This document shows positions 34,891 to 43,459 of a DNA stretch of 64,000 nt, piece after piece. The notes under the pieces were generated by a model. That model ran no database searches, had not been told where the DNA came from, and saw nothing but the letters and a program-made list of their open reading frames with translations. The DNA is from Cytophaga hutchinsonii ATCC 33406 (lineage in GTDB: Bacteria > Bacteroidota > Bacteroidia > Cytophagales > Cytophagaceae). The number at the start of each line of letters is the position of its first letter. The stretch's first letter is position 1. A program made the position numbers and the translations under genes. The DNA lies in the NCBI RefSeq assembly GCF_000014145.1, contig NC_008255.1, forward strand, positions 3,054,001 through 3,118,000, in the 5' to 3' direction.

Positions 34891-35916
34891 TCTTAAAATT
34901 TCCTTATTGATCGCTCCCACTAATGCCGGGCCTTCGTAAATAAAACCGGAATATAACTGAATCAGCGAAGCGCCTGCTTCCAGTTTTTCCAGTGCATCTT
35001 TCGGTGAATGAATTCCACCAACACCAATCACCGGAATACTACCGTTTGATTTTTTTACAAGATACCGGATTACTTCTGTAGACCTTACCGTTAATGGTTT
35101 GCCGCTTAAACCACCCATTCCGATTTTTTCTACCTTTTCTTTTTCCGTTGTTAAACCATCTCTGGAAATGGTTGTATTGGTTGCAATGATACCGCTAAGT
35201 TTTGTTTCGGTAATTATTTCAACGATGTCATCTAATTGTTCGTTCGTCAAGTCGGGTGCTATTTTCAACAGAATTGGTTTCGGAACGCTTTTCTGATTAT
35301 TAACTTCCTGTAACCGGTTTAACAATTCCGTTAACGGTCCTTTTTCCTGCAAGGCACGTAAACCGGGTGTATTGGGCGAACTTACATTTACAACAAAGTA
35401 ATCTACACAATCAAACAATTCATTAAACGCTTTGATATAATCATTTAACGCTTCTTCATTTGGTGTCACTTTATTTTTACCAATATTACCTCCAATCAAC
35501 ACCCTGGATTTGCGCTTACGCAGGCGCGCAGCTACTTCTTTCATACCGCCATTGTTGAATCCCATGCGGTTGATGATCGCTTTATCTTCCGGCAAACGGA
35601 ACAGACGTGGCTTATCATTTCCTGCCTGCGGTACCGGTGTTACTGTACCGATCTCAATAAACCCAAAGCCAAGCGATGAAAACTCATCTACAATTTTAGC
35701 ATCTTTATCAAAGCCTGCTGCTAAACCAACCGGATTGGGAAATGTGATACCAAATACGGTACGCTCTAATCGTTTATCTTGTACGGCATATATTGAACGG
35801 AAAATGCTGCTTACGCCCGGAATTTTGAATAAGATTTTTAATCCCGTAAAGGTAATGTGATGCGCGCGTTCAGGTGTAAAACAGAACAGAATGGGTTTTA
35901 TAAGAAGTTTATACAA
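34876..35916 (-). CDS. pyrD: Dihydroorotate dehydrogenase (quinone), class 2
   Basis: A membrane-associated FMN enzyme that oxidises dihydroorotate with quinone as acceptor. A TTG start at 35916 is preferred: it gives [20 protein letters not shown], the usual class 2 N terminus, and 346 residues. An ATG at 35961 adds 15 residues. The frame stays open to 36093, but that part runs into the minisatellite. Motifs seen are [46 protein letters not shown] (catalytic Ser) and [27 protein letters not shown] at the FMN phosphate site. The stop codon is formed by a heptad repeat. Confidence 0.94.
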   Translation of the reverse strand: MYKLLIKPILFCFTPERAHHITFTGLKILFKIPGVSSIFRSIYAVQDKRLERTVFGITFPNPVGLAAGFDKDAKIVDEFSSLGFGFIEIGTVTPVPQAGNDKPRLFRLPEDKAIINRMGFNNGGMKEVAARLRKRKSRVLIGGNIGKNKVTPNEEALNDYIKAFNELFDCVDYFVVNVSSPNTPGLRALQEKGPLTELLNRLQEVNNQKSVPKPILLKIAPDLTNEQLDDIVEIITETKLSGIIATNTTISRDGLTTEKEKVEKIGMGGLSGKPLTVRSTEVIRYLVKKSNGSIPVIGVGGIHSPKDALEKLEAGASLIQLYSGFIYEGPALVGAINKEILRNIKY

Positions 35917-35987
35917 GATCGTATCGTTTAAATGCGTTCGTAAAAATACGGAAAGACACATTGAGAAGGAAAGAATTGTGGAAAACT

Positions 35988-36279
35988 GTAGGGGCGAATC
36001 GCATTCGCCCGGTTGGACAGCCCTAAAGGCTGCCGGTGCGAATGCAATTCGTTGACGGGGACGAATGTAATTCCGTTGACGGGGGCAATGCAATTCTGTT
36101 GTACAGGGGGCGAATGCAATTCGTTGACAGCGGCGAATGCATTACCTGTTGACGGGGGCGAATGTATTACCTGTTGAAGGGGGCAATGCATTACCTGTTG
36201 AAGGGGGGCGAATGTATTACCTGTGGAAGGGGGCGAATGCAATACCTGTTGACGGGGGCGAATGCAATTCGCCCCTACG
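35988..36279. repeat. 25-bp minisatellite with inverted ends
   Basis: About ten degenerate units of 22-26 bp (consensus close to GGCGAATGYATTACCTGTTG plus a G-rich joint) fill 36038-36265. The region opens with GTAGGGGCGAAT (35988-35999) and closes with its complement ATTCGCCCCTAC (36267-36278). Units are contiguous with no spacers, so it is not CRISPR. It separates pyrD from xerD and supplies the xerD stop codon. Confidence 0.85.
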
Positions 36280-37174
36280 AACGGGGGTGGAAATCTTTGA
36301 TGATCTGTTGCAGATAATCCCGGTCCAGATGGGTATAAATTTCTGTGGTCGTAATCGATTCGTGGCCCAACATTTCCTGCACGGCACGCAAATCTGCCCC
36401 ACCTTCAATTAAATGGGTGGCAAAAGAATGTCTGAATGTATGGGGACTTACTGTTTTTTTCAGTCCGATTTTGACTGCTAAATTTTTGATGATGGTAAAT
36501 ACCATTACCCGGCTAAGCTTATTTCCCCTGCGATTTAAAAACACATAGTTTTCTGCACCTTTTACAATGTCCAGATGGCACCGCACTTCGTTACGATACA
36601 TTCCAATGTATTTACGCGCATCACGACCAATAGGCACAAGGCGTTCCTTATTTCCTTTTCCCAAAACTTTCACAAAACCATCGTCAAAAAACAGGTTTGA
36701 AATTTTCAGGTCTGTCAGTTCCGATACTCGAAGTCCGCAGCTGTATAACGTTTCAAGCATGGCCCTGTTGCGCATGCCTTCTGGTGTTGAAAGATCTATT
36801 GCCAGCAGAATCTGTTCTATCTCCGGAAAAGATAACGTATCCGGAAGCTTTCGCCCAAGCTTGGGACTGTCAATCAAAGAAGAAGGATCTTCATCCCTGA
36901 TTTCTTCCATTAACAAAAATCTGAAAAAAGATTTGATACCGGATAAGATGCGTGCCTGTGAATACGCCGACATACCAAGCTCTGTAATGTATTCCAGAAA
37001 AAGCTGAATATGCTTACCCTTTACCTGTAAGGGACCGACAGATGGCTCTGTCAGTTCAAGAAACTGCATGAATTTTATCACATCATGTTCATACGCCTCA
37101 ACCGAATTACCGGATAATGAACGCTCAAGTTTTAAATAATCTCTAAACTGACGGATCAGGATTTTCCAATTCAT
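36275..37174 (-). CDS. xerD: Tyrosine recombinase XerD-type
   Basis: A 299-residue site-specific recombinase that resolves chromosome dimers at dif together with FtsK. The SAM-like N-terminal domain (FRDYLKLERSLSGNSVEAYEHDV) is followed by the catalytic domain with CGLRVSEL (Arg I), GKGNKERLVP (Lys), HTFRHSFATHL (His and Arg II), LGHESITTT and the nucleophile Y280 in EIYTH. Whether it is XerC or XerD cannot be settled, and in some Bacteroidota one protein may suffice. The TAG stop (36275-36277) lies in the terminal repeat of the minisatellite; ancestral residues may have been lost there. Confidence 0.93.
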   Translation of the reverse strand: MNWKILIRQFRDYLKLERSLSGNSVEAYEHDVIKFMQFLELTEPSVGPLQVKGKHIQLFLEYITELGMSAYSQARILSGIKSFFRFLLMEEIRDEDPSSLIDSPKLGRKLPDTLSFPEIEQILLAIDLSTPEGMRNRAMLETLYSCGLRVSELTDLKISNLFFDDGFVKVLGKGNKERLVPIGRDARKYIGMYRNEVRCHLDIVKGAENYVFLNRRGNKLSRVMVFTIIKNLAVKIGLKKTVSPHTFRHSFATHLIEGGADLRAVQEMLGHESITTTEIYTHLDRDYLQQIIKDFHPRS

Positions 37175-37241
37175 GGTGTAAAGTTAATGCAGGCAGCTAA
37201 CAAAGTGTAATTGTAAGGGATATTAATTTCGCTAACAACTT

Positions 37242-37349
37242 AAGTGTAACGTTTAGAGTGTAACGTTTAACTGTTATGCTTAACCATCCCCGAGGTTGAT
37301 TATGTGGTCTGCCCTATGACTTTACACTATACACTTTGCACTATACACT
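37242..37349. repeat. Inverted pair of heptad arrays between xerD and aroQ
   Basis: Left array 37242-37269: four heptads alternating AAGTGTA and ACGTTTA types. Right array 37322-37349: four heptads of type ATACACT/TTGCACT, which are the complement of AGTGTAN. The right array overlaps the -33 region of aroQ. Confidence 0.75.
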
Positions 37350-37367
37350 TTTAATGGCTTATATTTG
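37335..37367 (+). promoter_or_regulatory. Promoter of aroQ, near-leaderless
   Basis: TTTG (37335-37338), a 21-bp spacer and TATATTTG (37360-37367). The aroQ ATG starts 4 nt after the -7 element, so the transcript would begin at or next to the start codon. Confidence 0.55.
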
Positions 37368-37371
37368 TACC

Positions 37372-37791
37372 ATGAAAATACTTATACTCAACGGCCCGAA
37401 TTTAAATCTGCTTGGTAAAAGAGAGCCGGGTATATACGGTGCTGCATCAGCAGAAGATATTTACAACGATCTGAAAAAAGCCTATCCGGCTATTTCATTT
37501 TCGTATTTCCAATCCAATGTTGAAGGTGAACTGGTAAATAAATTACACGAAGTTGGTTTTGATTACGACGGTATTGTTTTTAATGCAGGTGCCTACACAC
37601 ATACATCTATTGCTATTGCCGACGCTGTAGCAGGTATTAAAACACCTGTGATCGAAGTTCATATTTCCAATGTATATGCACGCGAAGAATACCGCCATAA
37701 AAGCCTGATGGCTAAAAATTGTATGGGTATTATTACCGGCTTTGGAATGAAAAGCTATGCGTTAGCTGTACATCACTTTTCAACGTTATAA
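37372..37791 (+). CDS. aroQ: 3-dehydroquinate dehydratase, type II
   Basis: A 139-residue enzyme of the shikimate pathway that dehydrates 3-dehydroquinate. The start at 37372 gives MKILILNGPNLNLLGKREPG, the canonical family N terminus with catalytic Y22 just after it. The in-frame ATG at 37336 lies in the promoter and repeat region and is rejected. FQSNVEGELVNKLHE, FNAGAYTHTS and EVHISNVYAREEYRHKS with the conserved His are all present. It is followed after 2 nt by an aminotransferase gene, so the two form an operon. Confidence 0.96.
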   Translation: MKILILNGPNLNLLGKREPGIYGAASAEDIYNDLKKAYPAISFSYFQSNVEGELVNKLHEVGFDYDGIVFNAGAYTHTSIAIADAVAGIKTPVIEVHISNVYAREEYRHKSLMAKNCMGIITGFGMKSYALAVHHFSTL

Positions 37792-37793
37792 AC

Positions 37794-38834
37794 ATGTTAA
37801 ATTTTTATCCCGGTCCTTCCAAACTGCACGCAAATATTGACCTGCACCTGCAGCAAGCAATAACATCCGGCATACTGAGCATGAATCACAGAAGTATGGA
37901 TTTTATGCAGTTGTATCAACAGGTCCAGGAAAATTTTGAACAGTTTTATGATCTGCCCAAAGATTATAAAGTCTATTTCACATCCGCTGCAACGGAATGC
38001 TGGACAATTCTTGCACAATCATTTCCGAACCGTTCTTTCCTGCATTTGTACAACGGTTCGTTTGGCAAAAAATGGATGGAAGTTTCCAAACAACTGGAAG
38101 TTGAACATACGTCTGTTGTTTTTGACATTCATGGAGAACTTCCGGTAACAGAAATCAATCCCGATACTGCTGCAGAAATTGTTTGTACTACGTTAGTAGA
38201 AACTTCTAACGGAACATTTTTATCAAAAGATATTCAGGCAGCCGTGCGTGAAACATTTTCAGACGCATTGATCGCTGTTGATGCAACCTCAGCATTGGCA
38301 GGCCTTTCCGTTACCTGGGAACATGCAGACATTTGGTTTGCATCTGTACAAAAATGTTTTGGATTACCTTCCGGCTTGGGCATATTAATTCTGTCCCCTA
38401 CCGCACAACACACGGTTGAATTCAGGAGCAAAGATATTCACTACAATTCGCTGAAACGTATTGTTGAAAACGGCGCGTCTTTTCAAACAACACATACACC
38501 TAATATTTTGGGTATTTATTTATTAGCTCAACGGCTAAAAGAAATCGATGTCACTGAATTTTTCAACCGTAATGAACGCATGAATTATTTATACAATCAT
38601 TTTTCTTCTCATCCATCGTTACAGCCGCTCATAATTGAAAAAAGCGTACAATCCGCTACGGTATTGACATTAAAAGGTGATGAAGAATATATCAAGCAAG
38701 TAAAAAAATCATTAAAGGCACAGGATATTATTATTGGTAGCGGTTATGGTGTCTGGAAAGAAAACACCATACGGCTTGCAAATTTCCCGGCACATACGGA
38801 TGAAGATTTTAAAAAGCTGCTGCTGGTTATTTAA
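37794..38834 (+). CDS. Class V aminotransferase (SerC-like)
   Basis: A 346-residue PLP enzyme from the ATG at 37794 (MLNFYPGPSK), 2 nt after aroQ; the frame is open further upstream but only inside aroQ. The fold type I class V pattern is visible: NFYPGPSK, YFTSAATECW at the PLP phosphate site, AVDATSALAG with D163, and the PLP lysine K187 in SVQKCFGLPSG. It resembles phosphoserine aminotransferase and related Bacteroidota paralogues. The amino donor and acceptor are not certain, so no symbol is given. Its terminator is shared with the opposing methylase gene. Confidence 0.88.
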   Translation: MLNFYPGPSKLHANIDLHLQQAITSGILSMNHRSMDFMQLYQQVQENFEQFYDLPKDYKVYFTSAATECWTILAQSFPNRSFLHLYNGSFGKKWMEVSKQLEVEHTSVVFDIHGELPVTEINPDTAAEIVCTTLVETSNGTFLSKDIQAAVRETFSDALIAVDATSALAGLSVTWEHADIWFASVQKCFGLPSGLGILILSPTAQHTVEFRSKDIHYNSLKRIVENGASFQTTHTPNILGIYLLAQRLKEIDVTEFFNRNERMNYLYNHFSSHPSLQPLIIEKSVQSATVLTLKGDEEYIKQVKKSLKAQDIIIGSGYGVWKENTIRLANFPAHTDEDFKKLLLVI

Positions 38835-38840
38835 TTATTT

Positions 38841-38872
38841 AACCTATAAAGTTTTTAAAAACCTTATAGGTT
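38841..38872. terminator. Bidirectional terminator of the AACCTATAAGG type
   Basis: AACCTATAA / TTATAGGTT outer stem, one mismatch, and GTTTTT / AAAAAC inner stem. It begins 6 bp after the aminotransferase stop and includes the stop of the opposing methylase gene (38864-38866). The arm CCTTATAGGTT recurs at 57998-58008. Confidence 0.8.
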
Positions 38873-39580
38873 AAGATAAAAAGCTCTTAACACTTCGACA
38901 AACTGCGCGGTGTACTGTTTGTCGGCACTCCTTATAATAAAATTTTGTGTTTCATGATCCATGTGTTCCGTATCTTTCCTCAGATGCAGCACGTAGCGAA
39001 TTAATTTTGTTTCGTTATCATACATTTCCTGAAAACGTTTCACGTTCAAACCTACCCGATTGGCAGCCTGAAAAAAATTAACTTCTTCGTAGATACTGAT
39101 CAGTAAATACGCATCGCCAGACTGCTTTAACATAAAGCTGACAACCTGTATTAATTCATCAATCAGTAAATGTGACTGATGTAAAGCCATGTCTTTTGAC
39201 GTATTGCCTGTCTTTAGTGATGCCGAAAAAAATGGCGGATTACAGACAATCAGATCGTATTGTTTAGTAGTGAATTTAAAATAATCCTGAATAGAACACG
39301 TATGTACATGTAATCGCTCATTCCACGGACTGTTAAAAAAATTATCTGTTGCCTGCTGTGCCGCATCTTTGTTCAATTCTACCGCATCAATATCCGCATT
39401 GCTGCGTTGCGCCAGCATCAGCGCCAACAATCCGGTGCCTGTACCAATATCTAAAATAGTATATGTTGAAGTAGTTACCGGAACCGTAGCACCAAATACA
39501 CAGGAATCGGTACAGACTTTCATAGCGGTCTTATCCTGCTGTACTGTAAACTGTTTGAATTGAAACCAGGAATTTGACAT
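38864..39580 (-). CDS. tRNA1(Val) adenine(37)-N6-methyltransferase, TrmN6/YfiC family
   Basis: A 238-residue SAM-dependent methylase. Motif I is ILDIGTGTGLLALMLAQR, motif II is the acidic DAVELNKDAAQQA, and the N6-adenine catalytic motif is IVCNPPFF. The N-terminal FKQFTVQQDKTAMKVCTDSCVFG is typical of YfiC-like enzymes, which methylate A37 of a Val tRNA. It is probably co-transcribed with rnhA, which ends 6 bp upstream of its start. Confidence 0.9.
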   Translation of the reverse strand: MSNSWFQFKQFTVQQDKTAMKVCTDSCVFGATVPVTTSTYTILDIGTGTGLLALMLAQRSNADIDAVELNKDAAQQATDNFFNSPWNERLHVHTCSIQDYFKFTTKQYDLIVCNPPFFSASLKTGNTSKDMALHQSHLLIDELIQVVSFMLKQSGDAYLLISIYEEVNFFQAANRVGLNVKRFQEMYDNETKLIRYVLHLRKDTEHMDHETQNFIIRSADKQYTAQFVEVLRAFYLNL

Positions 39581-39586
39581 GCCGGA

Positions 39587-40066
39587 CTAAGACAAATGAT
39601 TTTTATTCAACATACCATTTTCTGTTTCATAACCAAAATCAATCTGCTTGTTGGGGCCATCTGCAGCCTGCGTGGCAAGTACATCGCAGCGTTCATTTTC
39701 TATATTACCCGCATGACCCCGTACCCATTGAAACCGTATTTTATGTTTACTTGAAACATATAAATAACGTCTCCATAAGTCTTCGTTTTTTTTATCTTTA
39801 AAATTCTTTTTTACCCAACCCATCAGCCAGCCTTTTTCTACCGAATCAATCACATATTTAGAGTCTGAGTAGATCAGCACGTCATGCCCCGGATCTTTTA
39901 ATGCTTCCAGCCCGGTAATTACAGCCAGAAGCTCCATACGGTTATTTGTGGTCATACGAAAGCCTCCGCTGATTTCTTTGCGGTGCTGCTTATATAATAA
40001 TACTACACCAAAACCTCCCGGACCAGGATTGCCGCGCGATGAACCATCTGTATAAAGAGTAATCAT
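39587..40066 (-). CDS. rnhA: Ribonuclease HI
   Basis: The 159-residue nuclease removes RNA from RNA-DNA hybrids. The full catalytic set is present: D7 (YTDGSS), E45 (RMELLAV), D68 (YSDSKYV) and D128 (CDVLATQ), together with H118 in WVRGHAG. The basic handle region (KGWLMGWVKKNFKDKKNEDLW) is kept. It is followed closely by the TrmN6-type gene. A heptad array lies just upstream at 40083-40110. Confidence 0.96.
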   Translation of the reverse strand: MITLYTDGSSRGNPGPGGFGVVLLYKQHRKEISGGFRMTTNNRMELLAVITGLEALKDPGHDVLIYSDSKYVIDSVEKGWLMGWVKKNFKDKKNEDLWRRYLYVSSKHKIRFQWVRGHAGNIENERCDVLATQAADGPNKQIDFGYETENGMLNKNHLS

Positions 40067-40082
40067 GGTACGAAGGTAAGAA

Positions 40083-40110
40083 AAGTGCAGAGTTAAAAGT
40101 GTACGTGTAA
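40083..40110. repeat. Heptad array between rnhA and the saccharopine dehydrogenase-like gene
   Basis: Four in-phase heptads (AAGTGCA, GAGTTAA and related AGTGTAN units), the same unit family as the arrays at 37242-37349. Confidence 0.6.
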
Positions 40111-40152
40111 TTCGTTTTTTATGTATTCAGAAGTGTCTGTACAATTTCAGGA

Positions 40153-41472
40153 TTATTCATTGCGCTCGTTAAATACAACTCCAAAGGCTGTAAGCTTTTG
40201 TAAGATAGGACCGTATAATTCTTTTGTAACAGGTATTACAACTCCGCGCAATGAAATACGATTGTGCAGAAATAAGTCGATCGCAATGGCAAGCGGTAAA
40301 CCCACTGTCTTTGCCATAGCTGTGCGTTCTGCATCTTCCCCATCAACAACCAGACTGCTTTGTATGACATGTTTTTTTCCGTCTGCGTTGTATTTGATCC
40401 GGTGAATCATGACAATCCGGTCTTTATCTGCGGGCAGCATCTTCCATTTCTGTTCAATAATGGTTTGAAGAATCTGTGCAGCTGTACCAGCGCCCGTATA
40501 GATAGGGGTTTCGTTAAATAGCCCAAGTGCCTGAATGTATTTCAGCGCATCTGCATTGTTTGCACACCGGCCCGGTAACTCTTTCTCTAATACGGCATCG
40601 TCAACAGACAACATGTTTTTAAGAAAAGATCTTCCCGTGCGTGCAGGATCTTCCGGCAGCATGTTGGTATCGTCTGTAAGGCCCAGCTGAATAAGGCAAT
40701 TCCAGCCAAAACAATAACCGGGATACCGTAATGTACCGCGCACAAACGTTCCGGCCTGCTCTAACGCATATAAACTGCGGTAGTTCAGCGAATCACGGTT
40801 CGGATAGCCTTCATATATTTGCTCTCCGGAAAGTTTCCAGGAAGAGGGTTGCATAAATAACTTGTTGTATGGAACAGACTGGATCGTTCCATCTTTCAGA
40901 TATTGTGCAGGATTTCCCTGTCCGGCCAGGACCACATTACGAGGGTTCCAGGACACTTTATAGTTCCAGGGCGGATTTGTATAAGACGGATGTACAAGGC
41001 CTCCTGTAAAAGACTCAAACGATGTAATAGCTGCACCTCCTGATTTAAGTGTATCAATAAGTGAAAGCGCAGACATGTGATCAATGCCCGGATCAAGGCC
41101 GCATTCCATTAAAAAAAGCAGGTCGCGCTTTTTAGCCTCTTCATGTAATGCTTTTATTTCCGGGCTTACATACGATGCCGTAAAAAAATGTTTGTTCTGC
41201 TGTATACACAACTCTGCAACCATCAAGTGAAAAGCAGGCGGCAGCATAGATACAACCAGATCAGTGTCCCGGATACATGTTGCAATAGATTGCGGATTGA
41301 TTTCAGACTGCATAAAATGTATGGCTGGAAATTCCTGCTGGCGGTTATCAATCAGTGCTTGCTGAAGATCAATTGCTTTTACCCGAATACCTGCCGGAAT
41401 CAACACATCGTGCAGATATTTTAACAGATAATAGGTGGAGCGGCCAACACCGAGAATAAGGATTTGTTGCAT
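40153..41472 (-). CDS. Saccharopine dehydrogenase-like oxidoreductase
   Basis: A 439-residue protein with an N-terminal Rossmann domain (ILILGVGRSTYYLLKYL; IRVKAIDLQQ) and a long saccharopine dehydrogenase C-terminal domain (MECGLDPGIDHMSALSLID, SFTGGLVHP, NPWNYKVSWNPRNVVLAGQG-like region). It matches the LYS9-type family, which interconverts saccharopine and glutamate plus aminoadipate semialdehyde. In Bacteroidota the role in lysine breakdown or polyamine-like synthesis is not settled. It is monocistronic, and lysine genes are not adjacent. Confidence 0.88.
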   Translation of the reverse strand: MQQILILGVGRSTYYLLKYLHDVLIPAGIRVKAIDLQQALIDNRQQEFPAIHFMQSEINPQSIATCIRDTDLVVSMLPPAFHLMVAELCIQQNKHFFTASYVSPEIKALHEEAKKRDLLFLMECGLDPGIDHMSALSLIDTLKSGGAAITSFESFTGGLVHPSYTNPPWNYKVSWNPRNVVLAGQGNPAQYLKDGTIQSVPYNKLFMQPSSWKLSGEQIYEGYPNRDSLNYRSLYALEQAGTFVRGTLRYPGYCFGWNCLIQLGLTDDTNMLPEDPARTGRSFLKNMLSVDDAVLEKELPGRCANNADALKYIQALGLFNETPIYTGAGTAAQILQTIIEQKWKMLPADKDRIVMIHRIKYNADGKKHVIQSSLVVDGEDAERTAMAKTVGLPLAIAIDLFLHNRISLRGVVIPVTKELYGPILQKLTAFGVVFNERNE

Positions 41473-41610
41473 ACTTAAAGATAGAAAGTTTTATATTGTA
41501 CGTTTTAAAAATTTAATCGTTTTGCCTGTAAGATTGAAATGTATCTGAATACATGGATCACACACACATTCTGTAAAAAGGATTCTTCAACAATAAAAAA
41601 TAATCAAAAA

Positions 41611-41638
41611 AAAACCCTGACCGTTAGATCAGGGTTTT
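41611..41638 (-). terminator. Terminator of the T9SS cargo gene
   Basis: AAAACCCTGA / TCAGGGTTTT with an 8-nt loop. On the minus strand it is followed by TTTTTTGATTATTTTTT, 22 bp after the stop at 41661. Confidence 0.9.
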
Positions 41639-41660
41639 AATACTATTATAGAGCGGTTAA

Positions 41661-42653
41661 TTACTTAACAACTACTAATTCAGTTTTAGCAGGCGTACCA
41701 TCTAAAACGTACGTAACAGTATACATACCTTTAGCTAAAGAAGCTGTTTCGAATGCAGCAGAACCGTTAGCAGCAGATTTAGTAGCAATTTGCTTACCCA
41801 TCATGTCAGATAAGATGATTGTTACGTTTGAATTGTTTTTCAAAGAAACTTCAGCTGTGAAAGCTTCAGTAGCCGGGTTAGGGAATACTTTTGTAGATTC
41901 AATGTTAGCCGCTGCAGAAGTTGTAGAAGTAACAATACCAGTTTTGTCTTTGCTAATCCATATATCAGTTATAGAGAAAGTTACTGATCCAGCACCGTTG
42001 TTTAACCCAGCGTTATTTACTGAGAATCCAATTTTGAAAAGAGAATCAGCAAAAGCTGCAGTCATATAGTGACCTGCTTTGTTGATTGGATCTCCATAAG
42101 CACCAATTGTGTTGCTGAAAGCAGACAATGGAATGCTGATTGTTTCATAGTTTCCACCTGGAGTTCCTGTTGCACGGTTAATAATATAACCCTGAACGTT
42201 AGCTGAATCTTTAGATTCTAATTGAACTTTAATGATTGGACCAGGGCTAGCACTTTTAATTTTAATATTGAAGAAATAATTAGCTAAAGATCCGCCTGAA
42301 CCAGTAACGTTTGTTCCCCATGGCTGACCAACTTCTGGTTCGCTGTATGAACCACCACCAAAACCACCAACATAATATCCACCAACACCAGCAACTTGTG
42401 CTGAACGAGAACCTGTTGCTGTGATTGTTTGAACACCGCCAACAGTAACTGTATCAACAAACAATCCACCGTTTATAGCTGGAGGATTAGCTACGTTCGG
42501 ATCGTTCGGATCAGAATCAGGAACACCAAAATTGTACGGTACACCAGTAATAGCAGAAGTACCAGTAGTTGAATTCCAAAGTACAATTTGATTTTGTGCG
42601 CTAGCAGTCATTACAGCTGCAAGCATTGATAAAGAAAGTAAAACTTTTTTCAT
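41661..42653 (-). CDS. Secreted protein with T9SS type A sorting domain
   Basis: The 330-residue product has a signal peptide (MKKVLLSLSMLAAVMTASAQ). A Gly/Ser/Tyr-rich mid region contains GGYYVGGFGGGSYSEPEVG, then a beta-sandwich domain that could bind carbohydrate (residues about 115-230). The last 75 or so residues form a Por_Secre_tail domain (TKVFPNPATEAFTAEVS, ILSDMMGKQIATKS, LAKGMYTVTYV). No catalytic residues can be assigned. Heavy use of preferred codons suggests high expression. It lies close to porT, which encodes part of the machine that exports it. Confidence 0.9.
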   Translation of the reverse strand: MKKVLLSLSMLAAVMTASAQNQIVLWNSTTGTSAITGVPYNFGVPDSDPNDPNVANPPAINGGLFVDTVTVGGVQTITATGSRSAQVAGVGGYYVGGFGGGSYSEPEVGQPWGTNVTGSGGSLANYFFNIKIKSASPGPIIKVQLESKDSANVQGYIINRATGTPGGNYETISIPLSAFSNTIGAYGDPINKAGHYMTAAFADSLFKIGFSVNNAGLNNGAGSVTFSITDIWISKDKTGIVTSTTSAAANIESTKVFPNPATEAFTAEVSLKNNSNVTIILSDMMGKQIATKSAANGSAAFETASLAKGMYTVTYVLDGTPAKTELVVVK

Positions 42654-42699
42654 ACTAGTTTGAATTTATTTGTTTATTTAATTGTTGTCAATCCTATTT

Positions 42700-42707
42700 C
42701 AAATATA
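42700..42707 (-). promoter_or_regulatory. Probable -7 element of the T9SS cargo gene
   Basis: On the minus strand TATATTTG matches TAnnTTTG, 46 nt before the ATG. Confidence 0.45.
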
Positions 42708-42757
42708 AAAATTTTCTGTCTATAATCCACTTTTCTATCAATAATATTCCACATTTT

Positions 42758-43435
42758 TTATTCAAAGTTGAAAAATAATGAAATCGTATTAGAAGACAGG
42801 CGTGATAAACTTGAACTATAGACATTTGGGTCATTATTTAAGAGATTTAATAAGCCATGTGAATAGCGTATTTCAGGAGAGAACTTAAATAACGGGCAAT
42901 AAATATCCATCCCTACTCCCATATCCAGGCACAAATCAAACCCATTTGTCCGCAGATCTGTTGACTTCCGTTGTTTTTTCTTTGCGCCGGCTTCAATAGA
43001 CGCTTTAAAACCACCGGTTACATAAAGCCTTGAATTATTTCTTCGCTGCGATTTGTATTTTAACAGCAAGGGAAACTCTACAAAAGTAGATTCAATGGTC
43101 TGTATTTCAGAAGTCTTTATGAAATCATATTGAATGCTTCTGCTGTAAAAACCCACCGTAGGAAGCAGTCTCAAATCGAAATGATCGTGCAGGCGCATAT
43201 TTACAATAAAGCCTAAGGAAAAACCTGGTGTGTAGACAGGGGAAACACTTGTTACCGTATCACTAAAATAACTTTTAGAAACTTTATTCTGAAAGCCGGA
43301 ACCGTTTATACCTAATGTAAAACCATAGTGCAATGCTTTATCATCATAAAAGGGCAGGTTTGTCCACCTTGGGTCTTGCGCCTGTACTTTCAGCACAATA
43401 CATAGAGATAAAATGAAAAGAGATACCGATTTCAT
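42758..43435 (-). CDS. porT: T9SS outer-membrane beta-barrel protein PorT
   Basis: A 225-residue protein with a signal peptide (MKSVSLFILSLCIVLKVQAQ) and an eight-stranded-barrel-like alternation of aromatic residues that ends in a C-terminal Phe-containing strand (SLFFNFE). NLPFYDDKALHYGFTLGING and RLLPTVGFYSRSIQYDF match the PorT family, which is required for type IX secretion and gliding. It follows ubiE with a 24-bp gap on the same strand, an arrangement recalled from other Bacteroidota. The symbol is by family resemblance, without a search. Confidence 0.85.
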   Translation of the reverse strand: MKSVSLFILSLCIVLKVQAQDPRWTNLPFYDDKALHYGFTLGINGSGFQNKVSKSYFSDTVTSVSPVYTPGFSLGFIVNMRLHDHFDLRLLPTVGFYSRSIQYDFIKTSEIQTIESTFVEFPLLLKYKSQRRNNSRLYVTGGFKASIEAGAKKKQRKSTDLRTNGFDLCLDMGVGMDIYCPLFKFSPEIRYSHGLLNLLNNDPNVYSSSLSRLSSNTISLFFNFE

Positions 43436-43459
43436 GAATACGTTTACAAATGCTATTGA

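Noticed and set aside
35916-36093. N-terminal extension of pyrD and ORFs across the minisatellite
   Set aside because: The extension up to 36093 is coded by repeat DNA. A class 2 dihydroorotate dehydrogenase start is found at the TTG at 35916.
36038-36265. Possible CRISPR array
   Set aside because: Units are contiguous and diverged, with no unique spacers, and no cas genes are in the window. It is a minisatellite.
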